Positions 8,119 through 17,349 of a stretch of DNA of 64,000 bases are shown here, piece by piece. Location: assembly GCA_009773455.1 (NCBI GenBank), contig WSXU01000002.1:310001-374000 (forward strand), read 5' to 3'. This stretch comes from Bacteroidota bacterium (lineage in GTDB: Bacteria; Bacteroidota; Bacteroidia; Bacteroidales; Lentimicrobiaceae). The first letter of the stretch is position 1. Each line of letters begins with the position of its first letter. The notes under the pieces are model-generated. The model was not told the origin of the DNA. It searched no databases and saw only the letters and a list, made by a program, of their open reading frames with translations. The translations under genes were made by a program, and so were the position numbers.

Positions 8119-9621
8119 ATGAAAACCAGGATTCCATTACTGTTACTGACCCTGATTCTGGGTTTAATTACAGAAAAAACCGACGCACAATCGCTTCAGG
8201 TTTCAGCAGAACTGAAAGAACTGATCAATCTTTCGGTGAACAAGGACCGCAAAGTGATTGAAAAAACTATCGACAGGGAGATTGCGCTTTCAGAGCGTAA
8301 GGCCGTCAGGTCAGCATATATTCCAAAGCTTGAGTTGGGTGGTAAATACCTCTATGCTCAATCCAGCCTGGATTCACGGATTGGTGATGTTACCGGTTTT
8401 GAAGGCGTTTCAAAGTTGCAGGAATTCATGAATAATCCGGCATTTCCGACGCTATTTCCAAACCTGGCCGGATTAAGCAGTGAAATTGTAAGATTGCAGC
8501 AGATGATGGCCCAGCAGGGAATGGCATTCCCATCTCTAGGGGAAAAAATGCAGGGCGATTTCAATGGTAACTATTATGGGATTGATGCGACTGCCAAAAT
8601 GCTCCTTTATAGTGGCGGGCAGGTTCCCAATGTTTCGAAGGCTTTGTCAGAAAAGGTTAAGGCACAGGAAGCCCTGACAGATAAATGCACTTCGGATGTT
8701 ATCAGTGAAGTGATCACCTGTTATGATCAGCTTGCCCTGCTCAATCAGTCAAAAAAAGTGCTTGATGAATCTGCCATCCGTCTTTCAGCTGAGAAAAGAT
8801 ATGCCGCTTCCGCACTGAGAAATGGTTTCGCAACCGATTTTGACACACTTAAGATAGCAGTGGCTGAAGCTGGTTTACAGGCCCGTCTTTCAGCGTATGA
8901 AGCCAAAAGAACCTTGCTCTTCCAGAAGCTGGCATTGCTCACCGGGAGGCCGGCTGACAGTTTCGAAAACCTCAATCCTGAATTACAGCTCATGCTATAC
9001 CTCCCTCAACGTACAGACGTCAGCAACCGGGCCGAACTTCGTGCGCTGATGGCCGGAACCGAAGCCAGAAAATATCTGCTAAAATCAGAAAAATCGCATT
9101 ATCTGCCAAAAGTACAGGCATTGGCTTCTTTCAGGTACGATAACATTTTTAATGCAGAAGCAAATTTTGACGCACCATTGCCAATGGGAATGAACATTGA
9201 TCGTATCATGCTGGGCCCAACATTTATGGCCGGAGTTGGCTTTAAATGGGAATTGTTTGACCAGTCGGGAGGTAATGCCAGGGTTCGTCAGGCAAGGCTT
9301 GAGCTGATGAAAGCCGTGAATGCTGCAGAAGAAGCGCGTGAGTTGCTTCAGCTGAATCAGCTCAGTAGCTCAACCAATTATGAAGCGAGTCTGAACCAGG
9401 TAACATTTAAAGAAAAACAGCGTATTGCAGCACGCCGTGCACTGGAACTGGCTACAAAATCATACAATGAAGGGATGATCAGCATCACTGAAAGACTAGC
9501 TGCCGAAACAGAAGTACAAAACACTGATCTTGAATATCTGCAGGCAGTTTTCGCACAGCGGCAGGCTTCGCTCGATTGCTATAAGGCAACCGGAGACCTG
9601 GTTATCGCAAACATCCGGTAA
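8119..9621 (+). CDS. TolC-family outer-membrane efflux protein
   Basis: 500 aa. A signal peptide ends near KTDAQS. Two OEP repeats of long amphipathic helices follow, with SYNEGMISITERLAAETEVQ near the C-terminus, a typical TolC-family segment. It forms the outer-membrane and periplasmic channel of a tripartite exporter. It starts 116 bp after tetR and lies 46 bp before the HlyD-family adaptor, so all five genes are likely one transcript. An insertion at about 90-150 rich in Met, Gln and Leu is probably in a surface or equatorial region. Substrate unknown. Confidence 0.92.
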   Translation: MKTRIPLLLLTLILGLITEKTDAQSLQVSAELKELINLSVNKDRKVIEKTIDREIALSERKAVRSAYIPKLELGGKYLYAQSSLDSRIGDVTGFEGVSKLQEFMNNPAFPTLFPNLAGLSSEIVRLQQMMAQQGMAFPSLGEKMQGDFNGNYYGIDATAKMLLYSGGQVPNVSKALSEKVKAQEALTDKCTSDVISEVITCYDQLALLNQSKKVLDESAIRLSAEKRYAASALRNGFATDFDTLKIAVAEAGLQARLSAYEAKRTLLFQKLALLTGRPADSFENLNPELQLMLYLPQRTDVSNRAELRALMAGTEARKYLLKSEKSHYLPKVQALASFRYDNIFNAEANFDAPLPMGMNIDRIMLGPTFMAGVGFKWELFDQSGGNARVRQARLELMKAVNAAEEARELLQLNQLSSSTNYEASLNQVTFKEKQRIAARRALELATKSYNEGMISITERLAAETEVQNTDLEYLQAVFAQRQASLDCYKATGDLVIANIR

Positions 9622-9667
9622 TCAATTAATAACAAAAAACGTAATCATTTTGTAATTCCCAAAACCA

Positions 9668-10672
9668 ATGAAAACAATAAACAAAAGACATTCAGGAATG
9701 CTGATTGCATTTTTATCCCTGCTTTTTGTAATTACAGTTGTAAGTATAATCGGCTGGATGGTGCTTAAACCTGAACCAATCAGTTTACAGGGGCAGGCAG
9801 AAGCAACCGAAGTGCGTGTTTCAGGTAAAGTGCCGGGTCGTATCGACAAATACCTTGTATCGGAAGGCATGACAGTCAACAAGGGAGATACCCTGGTTTT
9901 AATTGCCAGTCCGGAGCTGAATGCAAGGCTTTTGCAGGCAACCTCAGCTGAAGATGCAGCCAGCGCCCAGAATCAGAAAGCCATCAAAGGTGCACGTGCA
10001 GAACAGATTGCCGGAGCATATGAACTCTGGCAAAAGGCGGAAGTCGGGGTTCAACTGGCAGAAAAAACATTCAACCGTGTTCAGAATATGTTTAATGATG
10101 GCGTAGTGCCAGTTCAGAAACGCGATGAAGCAGAAGCCGGATACCAGGCCTCGTTTGCTACTGCAAAAGCGGCCAGATCGCAATATGATATGGCACTCAA
10201 TGGAGCTGAGAAAGAGGATAAGATGGCAGCGGCTGCCATGGTAAACAGAGCCAGGGGAGCCGTTTCGGAAGTTGAATCATACCTGTCGGAAACCACACTG
10301 ATTTCTCCGATCAGTGGCGAAGTGTCTGATGTCTTTCCGAAACAGGGCGAATTGGTTGGTTCAGGAGCCCCCATCATGAATATTGTCGACCTGAGAGATA
10401 TTTGGGTGGTTTTCAACATCAGGGAAGACATGCTGACCAACATCAGGATAGGAAAAGAATTTGACGCAACCGTACCGGCCCTCGGTAACCAAACGATAAG
10501 GCTGAAAGTAAGTTACATTAAAGCCATGGCCAGCTATGCCACTTTTAAAGCGACGAAAACCAATGGTGGTTTTGATGTAAAAACCTTCGAAGTACGCGCC
10601 AAACCACTAACACAACCCGAAGGGCTCCGTCCCGGAATGAGCCTGATGGTCGATTATGACAAGTTGAATTAA
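9668..10672 (+). CDS. HlyD-family periplasmic adaptor (membrane fusion protein)
   Basis: 334 aa. One N-terminal membrane anchor (about 13-36), a first lipoyl half (GKVPGRIDKYLVSEGMTVNKGDTL), a coiled-coil hairpin rich in Ala, Gln and Glu (about 85-200), then the second lipoyl half (LISPISGEVSDVFPKQGELV) and a beta-barrel domain. It links the ABC-2 permeases in the inner membrane to the TolC-like protein. Closest in layout to the YbhG/YhiI adaptors that work with ABC-2 exporters. The following permease gene begins about 70 bp downstream. Confidence 0.92.
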   Translation: MKTINKRHSGMLIAFLSLLFVITVVSIIGWMVLKPEPISLQGQAEATEVRVSGKVPGRIDKYLVSEGMTVNKGDTLVLIASPELNARLLQATSAEDAASAQNQKAIKGARAEQIAGAYELWQKAEVGVQLAEKTFNRVQNMFNDGVVPVQKRDEAEAGYQASFATAKAARSQYDMALNGAEKEDKMAAAAMVNRARGAVSEVESYLSETTLISPISGEVSDVFPKQGELVGSGAPIMNIVDLRDIWVVFNIREDMLTNIRIGKEFDATVPALGNQTIRLKVSYIKAMASYATFKATKTNGGFDVKTFEVRAKPLTQPEGLRPGMSLMVDYDKLN

Positions 10673-10742
10673 CGAATGATATCCCGGTGATAATGTCTGA
10701 TTAATAATGCATCTTCCGGCCAAATACTCTGAAACCAAAACC

Positions 10743-11930
10743 ATGATACAGCGAATTATTTTAATCCGGAGAGTGGCAGCCAGGGAAATAAACCGAATGA
10801 CTTCACGGAGTCTGTATTTCCTCGTAGTGCTGGTATTTCCGCTGCTCGGCATCCTGTTTTTTTCGTCACTTATGAAGCAGGGAGTTCCCACCCGGATGCC
10901 GATTGGCATTGTGGATCTGGATCAAACTGCCACTTCCCGGAAAATAGCACGTAACATCGACGTAACCCCTCTAAGCAAGGTAACAATGAGCCTGCAATCA
11001 GAAAATGAAGCCATGTCACAACTGCGGACCGGAAACATATACGGCTTTGTCATTTTGCCTGAAAACCTTCAGGCTGATCTAATGGCATCCCGGCAACCGG
11101 TTATCAGCTACTATTATCAGAATGGATTTCTGATTGCCGGTGGATTGATGCAAAATGACCTGACACTGATTCTACATACTCTTTCGGGCGGGATCAATAT
11201 ACAGAAACGTGAAGCCATGGGTCAGTCAAAGGATTTTATTCTTTCGCAGGTGCAACCGATGCAGTTGAACACACATTTGTTGTTTAACCCGGTTTCAAAT
11301 TACTCAATCTACATAACCTCTATAATTCTGCCTATCATGCTTCAGATTTTTATCCTGCTGATGACGGTTTACAGCATTGGGATCGAAATCAGGGAAAGAA
11401 CTTCACACGAATGGCTTCACACAGCTGACAAATCAATATTTATTGCCCTGACAGGAAAATTATTGCCATACACCATCCTGTTTTTTACTGTAATGATGTT
11501 TCAGAATTTCATGCTGTACAAGGTGATGCAGATACCCGTGCATACAAGCATAGGCTGGCTCATGTTCATCTCATTCATCTTCGTTTTAGCCTACCAGGCC
11601 ATTGGTGTTTTCTGTATCGGACTATTGCCAATGATGCGACATTCGTTGAATTTGTCTGCTTTTTATGGTATACTTGCCCTGACCCTATGTGGATTTTCAT
11701 TTCCTGTTGAGTCAATGCCTGCGGTATTCCAGTACTGGGCTGACGGATTCCCGGTAAGGCATTATATGCACATTTTCCAGAGTCAGATTCTGGCAGATTT
11801 CGGTCTCAGCTATGCACTTTTTTCTTACCTCAGTCTTTTGCTGTTTCTTTTATTACCGTTTACGATCATCAGAAGGCTGAAATCGGCCCTTATTTATCAG
11901 AATTTTATTGAAAATATGCATAAAACCTAA
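10743..11930 (+). CDS. ABC-2-type transporter permease (YhhJ/YbhS/YbhR-like)
   Basis: 395 aa from the ATG at 10743; the ORF track's earlier start (10707) adds 12 polar residues before the natural MIQRIILIRR start. TM1 at about 23-43, a large extracytoplasmic domain (about 50-185) beginning TRMPIGIVDLDQTATSRK, then five or six C-terminal membrane helices: the ABC-2 export fold. IGIEIRERTSHEWLH and the FSFPVESMP motif in the last third are typical. No ATP-binding domain is fused. Paired with the next gene as a probable heterodimer. Confidence 0.88.
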   Translation: MIQRIILIRRVAAREINRMTSRSLYFLVVLVFPLLGILFFSSLMKQGVPTRMPIGIVDLDQTATSRKIARNIDVTPLSKVTMSLQSENEAMSQLRTGNIYGFVILPENLQADLMASRQPVISYYYQNGFLIAGGLMQNDLTLILHTLSGGINIQKREAMGQSKDFILSQVQPMQLNTHLLFNPVSNYSIYITSIILPIMLQIFILLMTVYSIGIEIRERTSHEWLHTADKSIFIALTGKLLPYTILFFTVMMFQNFMLYKVMQIPVHTSIGWLMFISFIFVLAYQAIGVFCIGLLPMMRHSLNLSAFYGILALTLCGFSFPVESMPAVFQYWADGFPVRHYMHIFQSQILADFGLSYALFSYLSLLLFLLLPFTIIRRLKSALIYQNFIENMHKT

Positions 11931-11995
11931 GGGGATAAACAGATTGTTTCTGATTTATTATTCACGGATTAAATCCAGACATTAAACATTATAAT

Positions 11996-13264
11996 ATGAA
12001 AAATGCAAATCCGAACCTATCCGCACAAATCAGGGAAGGATTCGGCCATATGTTTCAAATCTGGCTACGCGAGTTCCAGCTGATTTTTTCCGATGTCGGT
12101 GTGATGATACTCATATTTGCAGTACCACTGGTTTACCCGGTTCTGTACTCATTTATCTATTACCCCGAAGTGGTCCGTGACCTGCCGGTAGCTGTGGTTG
12201 ATCTGTCAAAATCATCCGAAAGCCGGAAGTTTATCAGAGGCCTCAATGCAACTCCTGACCTGTATATTCAGAGCCAGCCCTGTTCGATGGAGGAAGCCAT
12301 AAGACTCTTTAAAAAACGTGATATACGCGGAATAGTCCAGATTCCTGAAACCTTCAGTAATGATATTGCCCTGAAAAGGCAGACCACCATATCAGCCTAT
12401 GCCGACATGGAGTTCTTTTTGTATTATAAAGCTCTGGTGACGGGTGTAAGTTTTGTGACCCTTGAAACCGGTCATCAGATCCAGGTAAGTAATCTGATGC
12501 AGGAGGGAATCTCCATGCACCAGGCCGAAATTATTGCTGAACCCTTGAAATTGGTCGACAATCCTATGGCCAATCCTTCGGGCGGTTTTGCGAGTTATGG
12601 AATTCCGGCCGCCCTTATCCTGATTATCCAGCAAACCCTGATTATAGCCATTGGGATTATGGCTGGGACTGCGCGGGAGCGCCATACATTCGGCACTCTT
12701 GTGCCCCTCGACCGCAGGCGCATGGGAACACTCAGGCTGGTATCCGGTAAGTCAGCTGCATATTTTACCATCTATGCCCTGCTTTGTGTTTATATGCTCG
12801 GATTAATTCCCAAATGGTTTGGCTATTCCCGTTCGGCAGATTTCATTGAACTGTTGGCCCTGATTACTCCCTTCCTTTTATCCAGCATATTTTTCGGACT
12901 AACGCTTTCGGTATTATTTAAAAACCGTGAAAGTTCCATGATGTTGTATCTGTTCTCTTCTATACCGCTGCTGTTCCTGTCAGGAATAATATGGCCCTTG
13001 TCGAATTTCAGCCCTTTATGGTTATTGGTACGTGAAGTATTTCCTTCATCCAATGCTATGTTTGGTTATATAAAAATGAACTCATTGGGAGCTTCCATTT
13101 TCGAAACCAGGAAAGAGATCATGTCATTGTGGATTCAGACGGGTGTATATTTTCTGACAGCCTGCTTCGTTTACAGATATCAGGTTCAATTTTCTCAAAC
13201 CCTCAGAAAAAACCTGGCTCATCTGCCTTTCAGGGAAATAAGAAGGCAGTTTGCTAACCGGTAA
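11996..13264 (+). CDS. ABC-2-type transporter permease, second subunit
   Basis: 422 aa. Same architecture as its neighbour: TM1 near 33-53, an extracytoplasmic domain starting DLPVAVVDLSKSSESRK, then C-terminal helices with AGTARERHTFGTLVPLD and SGIIWPLSNFSPLW. Last gene of the tetR-tolC-hlyD-permease-permease series. An ATPase would be needed to drive transport, yet none lies between tetR and the next gene; the partner must be encoded elsewhere. A short CCCCAT/ATGGGG hairpin just after the stop (about 13278-13290) may help end the transcript but has no T-run. Confidence 0.88.
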   Translation: MKNANPNLSAQIREGFGHMFQIWLREFQLIFSDVGVMILIFAVPLVYPVLYSFIYYPEVVRDLPVAVVDLSKSSESRKFIRGLNATPDLYIQSQPCSMEEAIRLFKKRDIRGIVQIPETFSNDIALKRQTTISAYADMEFFLYYKALVTGVSFVTLETGHQIQVSNLMQEGISMHQAEIIAEPLKLVDNPMANPSGGFASYGIPAALILIIQQTLIIAIGIMAGTARERHTFGTLVPLDRRRMGTLRLVSGKSAAYFTIYALLCVYMLGLIPKWFGYSRSADFIELLALITPFLLSSIFFGLTLSVLFKNRESSMMLYLFSSIPLLFLSGIIWPLSNFSPLWLLVREVFPSSNAMFGYIKMNSLGASIFETRKEIMSLWIQTGVYFLTACFVYRYQVQFSQTLRKNLAHLPFREIRRQFANR

Positions 13265-13883
13265 GATCATCAGAGAACCCCATGATGGGGACTTAATAAA
13301 TCTTCTAACGGTCAGGGGCTCAGTAATGTAAATATGAGGTTAATCAAGTGGTTTATTCCCGTCCTTTTTTATCTCCACTTCAAGCCTTCTCCGCCGGAAC
13401 AGGCATTTCACAGGAAACAAATTGAAAACCCAGCCGGGAGGCCATTTTTTCAGTTAACCAGTTTTATAGTATCATGGTCGGGGATGTTCATTTGGCCATC
13501 CCGGTTCACTTCAATCTCCATAATAGTTAACGTATTGTAAATCATAAAAATATATCAATAGTTTGTTTTCATATTGATTCCGGAATAGAAACGATTAAGT
13601 TTTGTAATGAAATTATGAGTAGTTTTAGGAAGAATTCAATGAAAATCAGATTTTATAGAAGAATTTTATCTGTTTAACTGCTCACTTTAAAAAGAAGCAA
13701 GGCAGGTTTTACACTTCCTTGCACTTTTTAACTGAAGTATGCACCAAATACTTAAAGTCCCGGGTTACATCACTCATCAATCTGCCATTAACAGAGTACC
13801 GCTTCCTACTGAAAATATTAAAAAGGACCTTTGTCCGGATTATTGTTTTTAAAGAGACGTTTTCAAAAAAAAGGGGGATGTGA
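13265..13883. other. 619-bp intergenic region without a convincing gene
   Basis: The ORF-track entry 13334-13540 (+) has no recognisable features. The minus strand holds a 31-codon ORF (13450-13545) ending in NIPDHDTIKLVN and, just downstream, a shorter one ending in EIKKDGNKPLD. The EIEVNRDG and EVEIKKDG stretches look protein-like and could be remnants of a decayed gene, but are too short to call. The A+T-rich part near 13550-13880 presumably carries the promoter of the PAS kinase gene. Confidence 0.4.
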
Positions 13884-16800
13884 ATGGATCAGGATTTTTA
13901 CAGGAATATTTTATTTAATGGTCCACTGGCTTATGCCTGTCATAAAATTATATTCGGTCCGGACAGAACGGGTATTGATTCAATGATCGCAGAAGCCAAT
14001 GGTGCTTTTGCCGCAATATGCAATCTGGAGCCTGCGCTTATCGAGAATAAGCGAATTACGGATGTATTGCCTGATCTGGGCGGACAGGAAAAAGACTGGC
14101 CGGCCATTATGGGGGAAACCATTCTGAAGGGTACGAAAAAAGAGATCGTCATTCAATTAAAAACCAAGGATGTCTGGTATAACGTACAACTCTTTTCTCC
14201 GGATAAAGAACATTGTATCACCCTGATAAACCCAATAAAAAAGCCTCATAGTCAAAACAGGGAAACACCTGATAAGGAATACCTGTACCAGTCTCTTTTT
14301 GACACTATGGAATTGGGTGTTATATATCAGAACGCTGAAGGGTTAATTAGTGCAGCCAATCCGGCTGCGGAAAAGATACTCGGACTCACCCTCGATCAGT
14401 TGCAGGGCCGCTCATCCATTGATCCTAGATGGCAATCAATTTATGAGGATGGAAGTCATTACCCCGGAGAAGTGCATCCATCAATGATTGCTCTAAAGAC
14501 AGGAAATGTCATTGAGAATCAACTGATGGGTATATACAATCCTGTTACGGACAATACCCGCTGGATTCTAGTCAGCTCATATCCCGAGTTCTTACCGGGA
14601 AGTAACAGTCCCAGCCGGGTCTTTTCAACTTTTTCAGACATTACTGAACGTAAAAAAGCTCAGGATGCCTTGTATGAAAGTGAGTTCAGATTCAGGGAGG
14701 CAGAAAAAATATCTCATGTAGGATATTATGAAATTGATCTGAAGACAAACCGATCAAACTGGTCTGACGAAACATTCAGAATTTTCGGGATGAATCCTGA
14801 AAAAGAAAAAGAGCCGGATCTGGATACAATTCTTGGCATGGTCTTCCCGGATGATCTTGGCATGCTGCAGGAAACCTATGAAAGATGCTTCAGGGAGAAG
14901 CGTGTGTTTGACCTGGTTTACCGGCTTTGTGCAAAGGACAATGTGCTGAGGTATGTGCATAGTATCGGCAATCTTAAGTTTGACTCAGAGGGCCTGCCGG
15001 CAATTATGTTCGGCACTTACCAGGACGTTACCGAAAGGAAATTAACAGAAAAACGGCTCACTGAAAGTGAGGAAAAATTCAGAACAGCTTTTTATCTCAG
15101 CCCCGATCTGATCAGTATCACAAGACTATCTGACGGACTATATGTTGATGTGAATCATGCTTTTATATCAAAATCAGGGTATACCAGGGATGAACTAATC
15201 GGCCATACGGCCCTGGAATTAAACATCTGGGCCTATCCGGAAGACAGACAAGCCCTTGCTTCATCGCTAAAGAAACAAGGGTTTGCCGAAAACATTGAGG
15301 CAACTTTCAGGCTGAAAGACGGAAGTACAATTACCGGCCTCATGTCGGCAGGTTTGCTTGAAATAAGCGGAGAAAAGCATTTGCTGGCTTTTACAAGGGA
15401 TATCACTGAACGGAAAAAGATTGAAACATCGCTTCGGAACAGTGAAGAATTATACAGGACGGTTGTCTCAGCTTCCAGCGATGGTATTATTCTTCAGGAT
15501 AAGGATGGAATCATACTGACCTGGAATAAGACAGCAGAAAGGATTTTTGGTATTCCGGCAGATCAGGTTATTGGAAAAACTTCTTTAAGCCGGTCATTCA
15601 ACACCTTTAAGGAAGACGGAACAGAATTCCCTTCGAATGAGCATCCCTCTTTGGTGACCCTTTCTACCGGAATGCCTGTTAAGAATGTCCAGATGAAAGT
15701 TTGTAAAAGTGCGGAAGAGATCACCTGGATCAATGTAAATACCAGTCCGGTATTTACAGATGACAAAGAAAAACCTGCCATGGTCGTTGTTGCCTTTTCT
15801 GATATCAGCCGGTTAAAACTGGCCCAGGAGGCACTTGTTGCTTCGGCAGAAGTTGCCAGGTCGATTCCATCAGGGTTATTCATATACCGGTTTGCAGCCC
15901 CGGAGCAGTTGTATCTTATTGAATGTAACCCTTCTGCACTGGAAATTACAAGAATTGATTATGAAAAAAACATAGGAAAGGAATTTAATGAAACATGGAC
16001 AGGTAAGAGTGCCGCCTTATTAAAAAAGAAGTACCTCAGTGTGATGGAAACATCAAAACCTTATCTCGGAACTGACATTTTGTATGAGGATGAAAGAATT
16101 TCGGGGATTTACAGGGTTTCAGCATTCAGAATCAACGAAAAGACGCTGGGAATTGCAATTGAAGATATTTCTGAATTAAAAATCACGGAAAACGAACTGA
16201 TCAAAGCAAAGGTAAAGGCACAGGAAAAGGAAGCACTTCTGAGGACCATCATTGAGAATGCTCCTTTTGAAATTTGGGCCAGGGATACCAAACAGAAAGG
16301 AATTCTCGAAAACCAGCACTCTATCGATCATATCGGCACTATAATGGGTCGAAAACCTGACAATAACGGGGTATCGGATGAAGTTGCTGAAATGTGGAAA
16401 TCGAATAATGAAAGGGTATTAAATGGCGAAATTCTGAATGAGGACTGCATCTACGAAATAGACGGAGAGAATATTGCCTATCAGCAGATTATTGCCCCAC
16501 TGAGAAAAGGGAAAGTAATTGAAGGTATAGTCGGGTTCAATATCAATATCAATGAACGAAGGAAAGCCGAAGAAGAGATCCGCAAACTGAACGAAGAGCT
16601 GGAGAACCGGGTTGAAGAACGGACCTTTGAGCTCAAGGTAGCAAACAAAGAACTTGAGGCTTTTGCATATACAGTTTCGCATGACCTTCGGGCTCCCCTG
16701 CGTGCCATTGACGGTTTTACCAATATTCTCAGGGAAGATTATGAAAAACTGCTGGATGCAGATGGAAAAAAGGTAATCGGGATCATCATTGAGAATACAC

Positions 16801-17321
16801 GTCGAATGGGAACACTCATCGATGATTTACTTGCTTTCTCAAGGCTGAGCCGCTCTGAGATGAATCTTTCGGTAATTGACATGAATCAGCTGGTAATGCA
16901 GGTATATAACGAAGTTACCAATCCCGTTCACCGTGAGAAGATCAGGCTTATTTCAAAAAAATTGCCTTCGGTTGTTGCCGACAATTCACTGATTAAGCAG
17001 GTCTGGATTAATCTCATCTCAAATGCCGTGAAGTTTTCATCGGGGAAAGAAAGCCCTGAAATCATAATTTCGGCAAAAAAGACGGACAATAAAATACACT
17101 TTAAGATTTCCGACAATGGTGTTGGCTTCAATATGAAATATGCGGGCAAGCTTTTTGGTGTTTTCCAGCGGCTCCACAGTGTTAAGGAATTTGAAGGCAC
17201 GGGCGTAGGATTGGCCATTGTTCAGAGAATAATAGGAAGGCATGGCGGCACAGTGTGGGCTCATTCTGAGCCTGACAAAGGAGCTTCGTTCTATTTCTCC
17301 TTACCTGACAGGTCAAATTAA
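13884..17321 (+). CDS. Multi-PAS sensor histidine kinase
   Basis: 1145 aa with no signal peptide or clear membrane helix, so probably cytoplasmic. About six or seven PAS/PAC units follow in tandem, several ending in the characteristic DITERKK/DVTERK linker (near residues 257, 388, 510). Then a coiled coil (RKAEEEIRKLNEELENRVEE), the HisKA domain with phospho-acceptor His in YTVSHDLRAPLRAIDGF, and a HATPase domain with N box (ISNAVKF), G1 (DNGVGF) and G2 (GTGVGLAIV) motifs. The HisKA/ATPase pair resembles phytochrome-like kinases. No receiver domain is fused. The hybrid kinase 28 bp downstream begins with a receiver that could accept its phosphate; this partnership is inferred. Confidence 0.92.
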   Translation: MDQDFYRNILFNGPLAYACHKIIFGPDRTGIDSMIAEANGAFAAICNLEPALIENKRITDVLPDLGGQEKDWPAIMGETILKGTKKEIVIQLKTKDVWYNVQLFSPDKEHCITLINPIKKPHSQNRETPDKEYLYQSLFDTMELGVIYQNAEGLISAANPAAEKILGLTLDQLQGRSSIDPRWQSIYEDGSHYPGEVHPSMIALKTGNVIENQLMGIYNPVTDNTRWILVSSYPEFLPGSNSPSRVFSTFSDITERKKAQDALYESEFRFREAEKISHVGYYEIDLKTNRSNWSDETFRIFGMNPEKEKEPDLDTILGMVFPDDLGMLQETYERCFREKRVFDLVYRLCAKDNVLRYVHSIGNLKFDSEGLPAIMFGTYQDVTERKLTEKRLTESEEKFRTAFYLSPDLISITRLSDGLYVDVNHAFISKSGYTRDELIGHTALELNIWAYPEDRQALASSLKKQGFAENIEATFRLKDGSTITGLMSAGLLEISGEKHLLAFTRDITERKKIETSLRNSEELYRTVVSASSDGIILQDKDGIILTWNKTAERIFGIPADQVIGKTSLSRSFNTFKEDGTEFPSNEHPSLVTLSTGMPVKNVQMKVCKSAEEITWINVNTSPVFTDDKEKPAMVVVAFSDISRLKLAQEALVASAEVARSIPSGLFIYRFAAPEQLYLIECNPSALEITRIDYEKNIGKEFNETWTGKSAALLKKKYLSVMETSKPYLGTDILYEDERISGIYRVSAFRINEKTLGIAIEDISELKITENELIKAKVKAQEKEALLRTIIENAPFEIWARDTKQKGILENQHSIDHIGTIMGRKPDNNGVSDEVAEMWKSNNERVLNGEILNEDCIYEIDGENIAYQQIIAPLRKGKVIEGIVGFNININERRKAEEEIRKLNEELENRVEERTFELKVANKELEAFAYTVSHDLRAPLRAIDGFTNILREDYEKLLDADGKKVIGIIIENTRRMGTLIDDLLAFSRLSRSEMNLSVIDMNQLVMQVYNEVTNPVHREKIRLISKKLPSVVADNSLIKQVWINLISNAVKFSSGKESPEIIISAKKTDNKIHFKISDNGVGFNMKYAGKLFGVFQRLHSVKEFEGTGVGLAIVQRIIGRHGGTVWAHSEPDKGASFYFSLPDRSN

Positions 17322-17349
17322 TTTTCAAACGATCCTTAAACAATATAGG

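Noticed and set aside
13334-13540. 68-residue plus-strand ORF after the ABC operon
   Set aside because: No motif, odd composition, and no promoter; the opposite strand looks more protein-like but is also too short.
17242-17349. N-terminal extension of the hybrid kinase in the ORF track
   Set aside because: It overlaps the upstream kinase coding end; the receiver domain starts naturally at the ATG at 17350.
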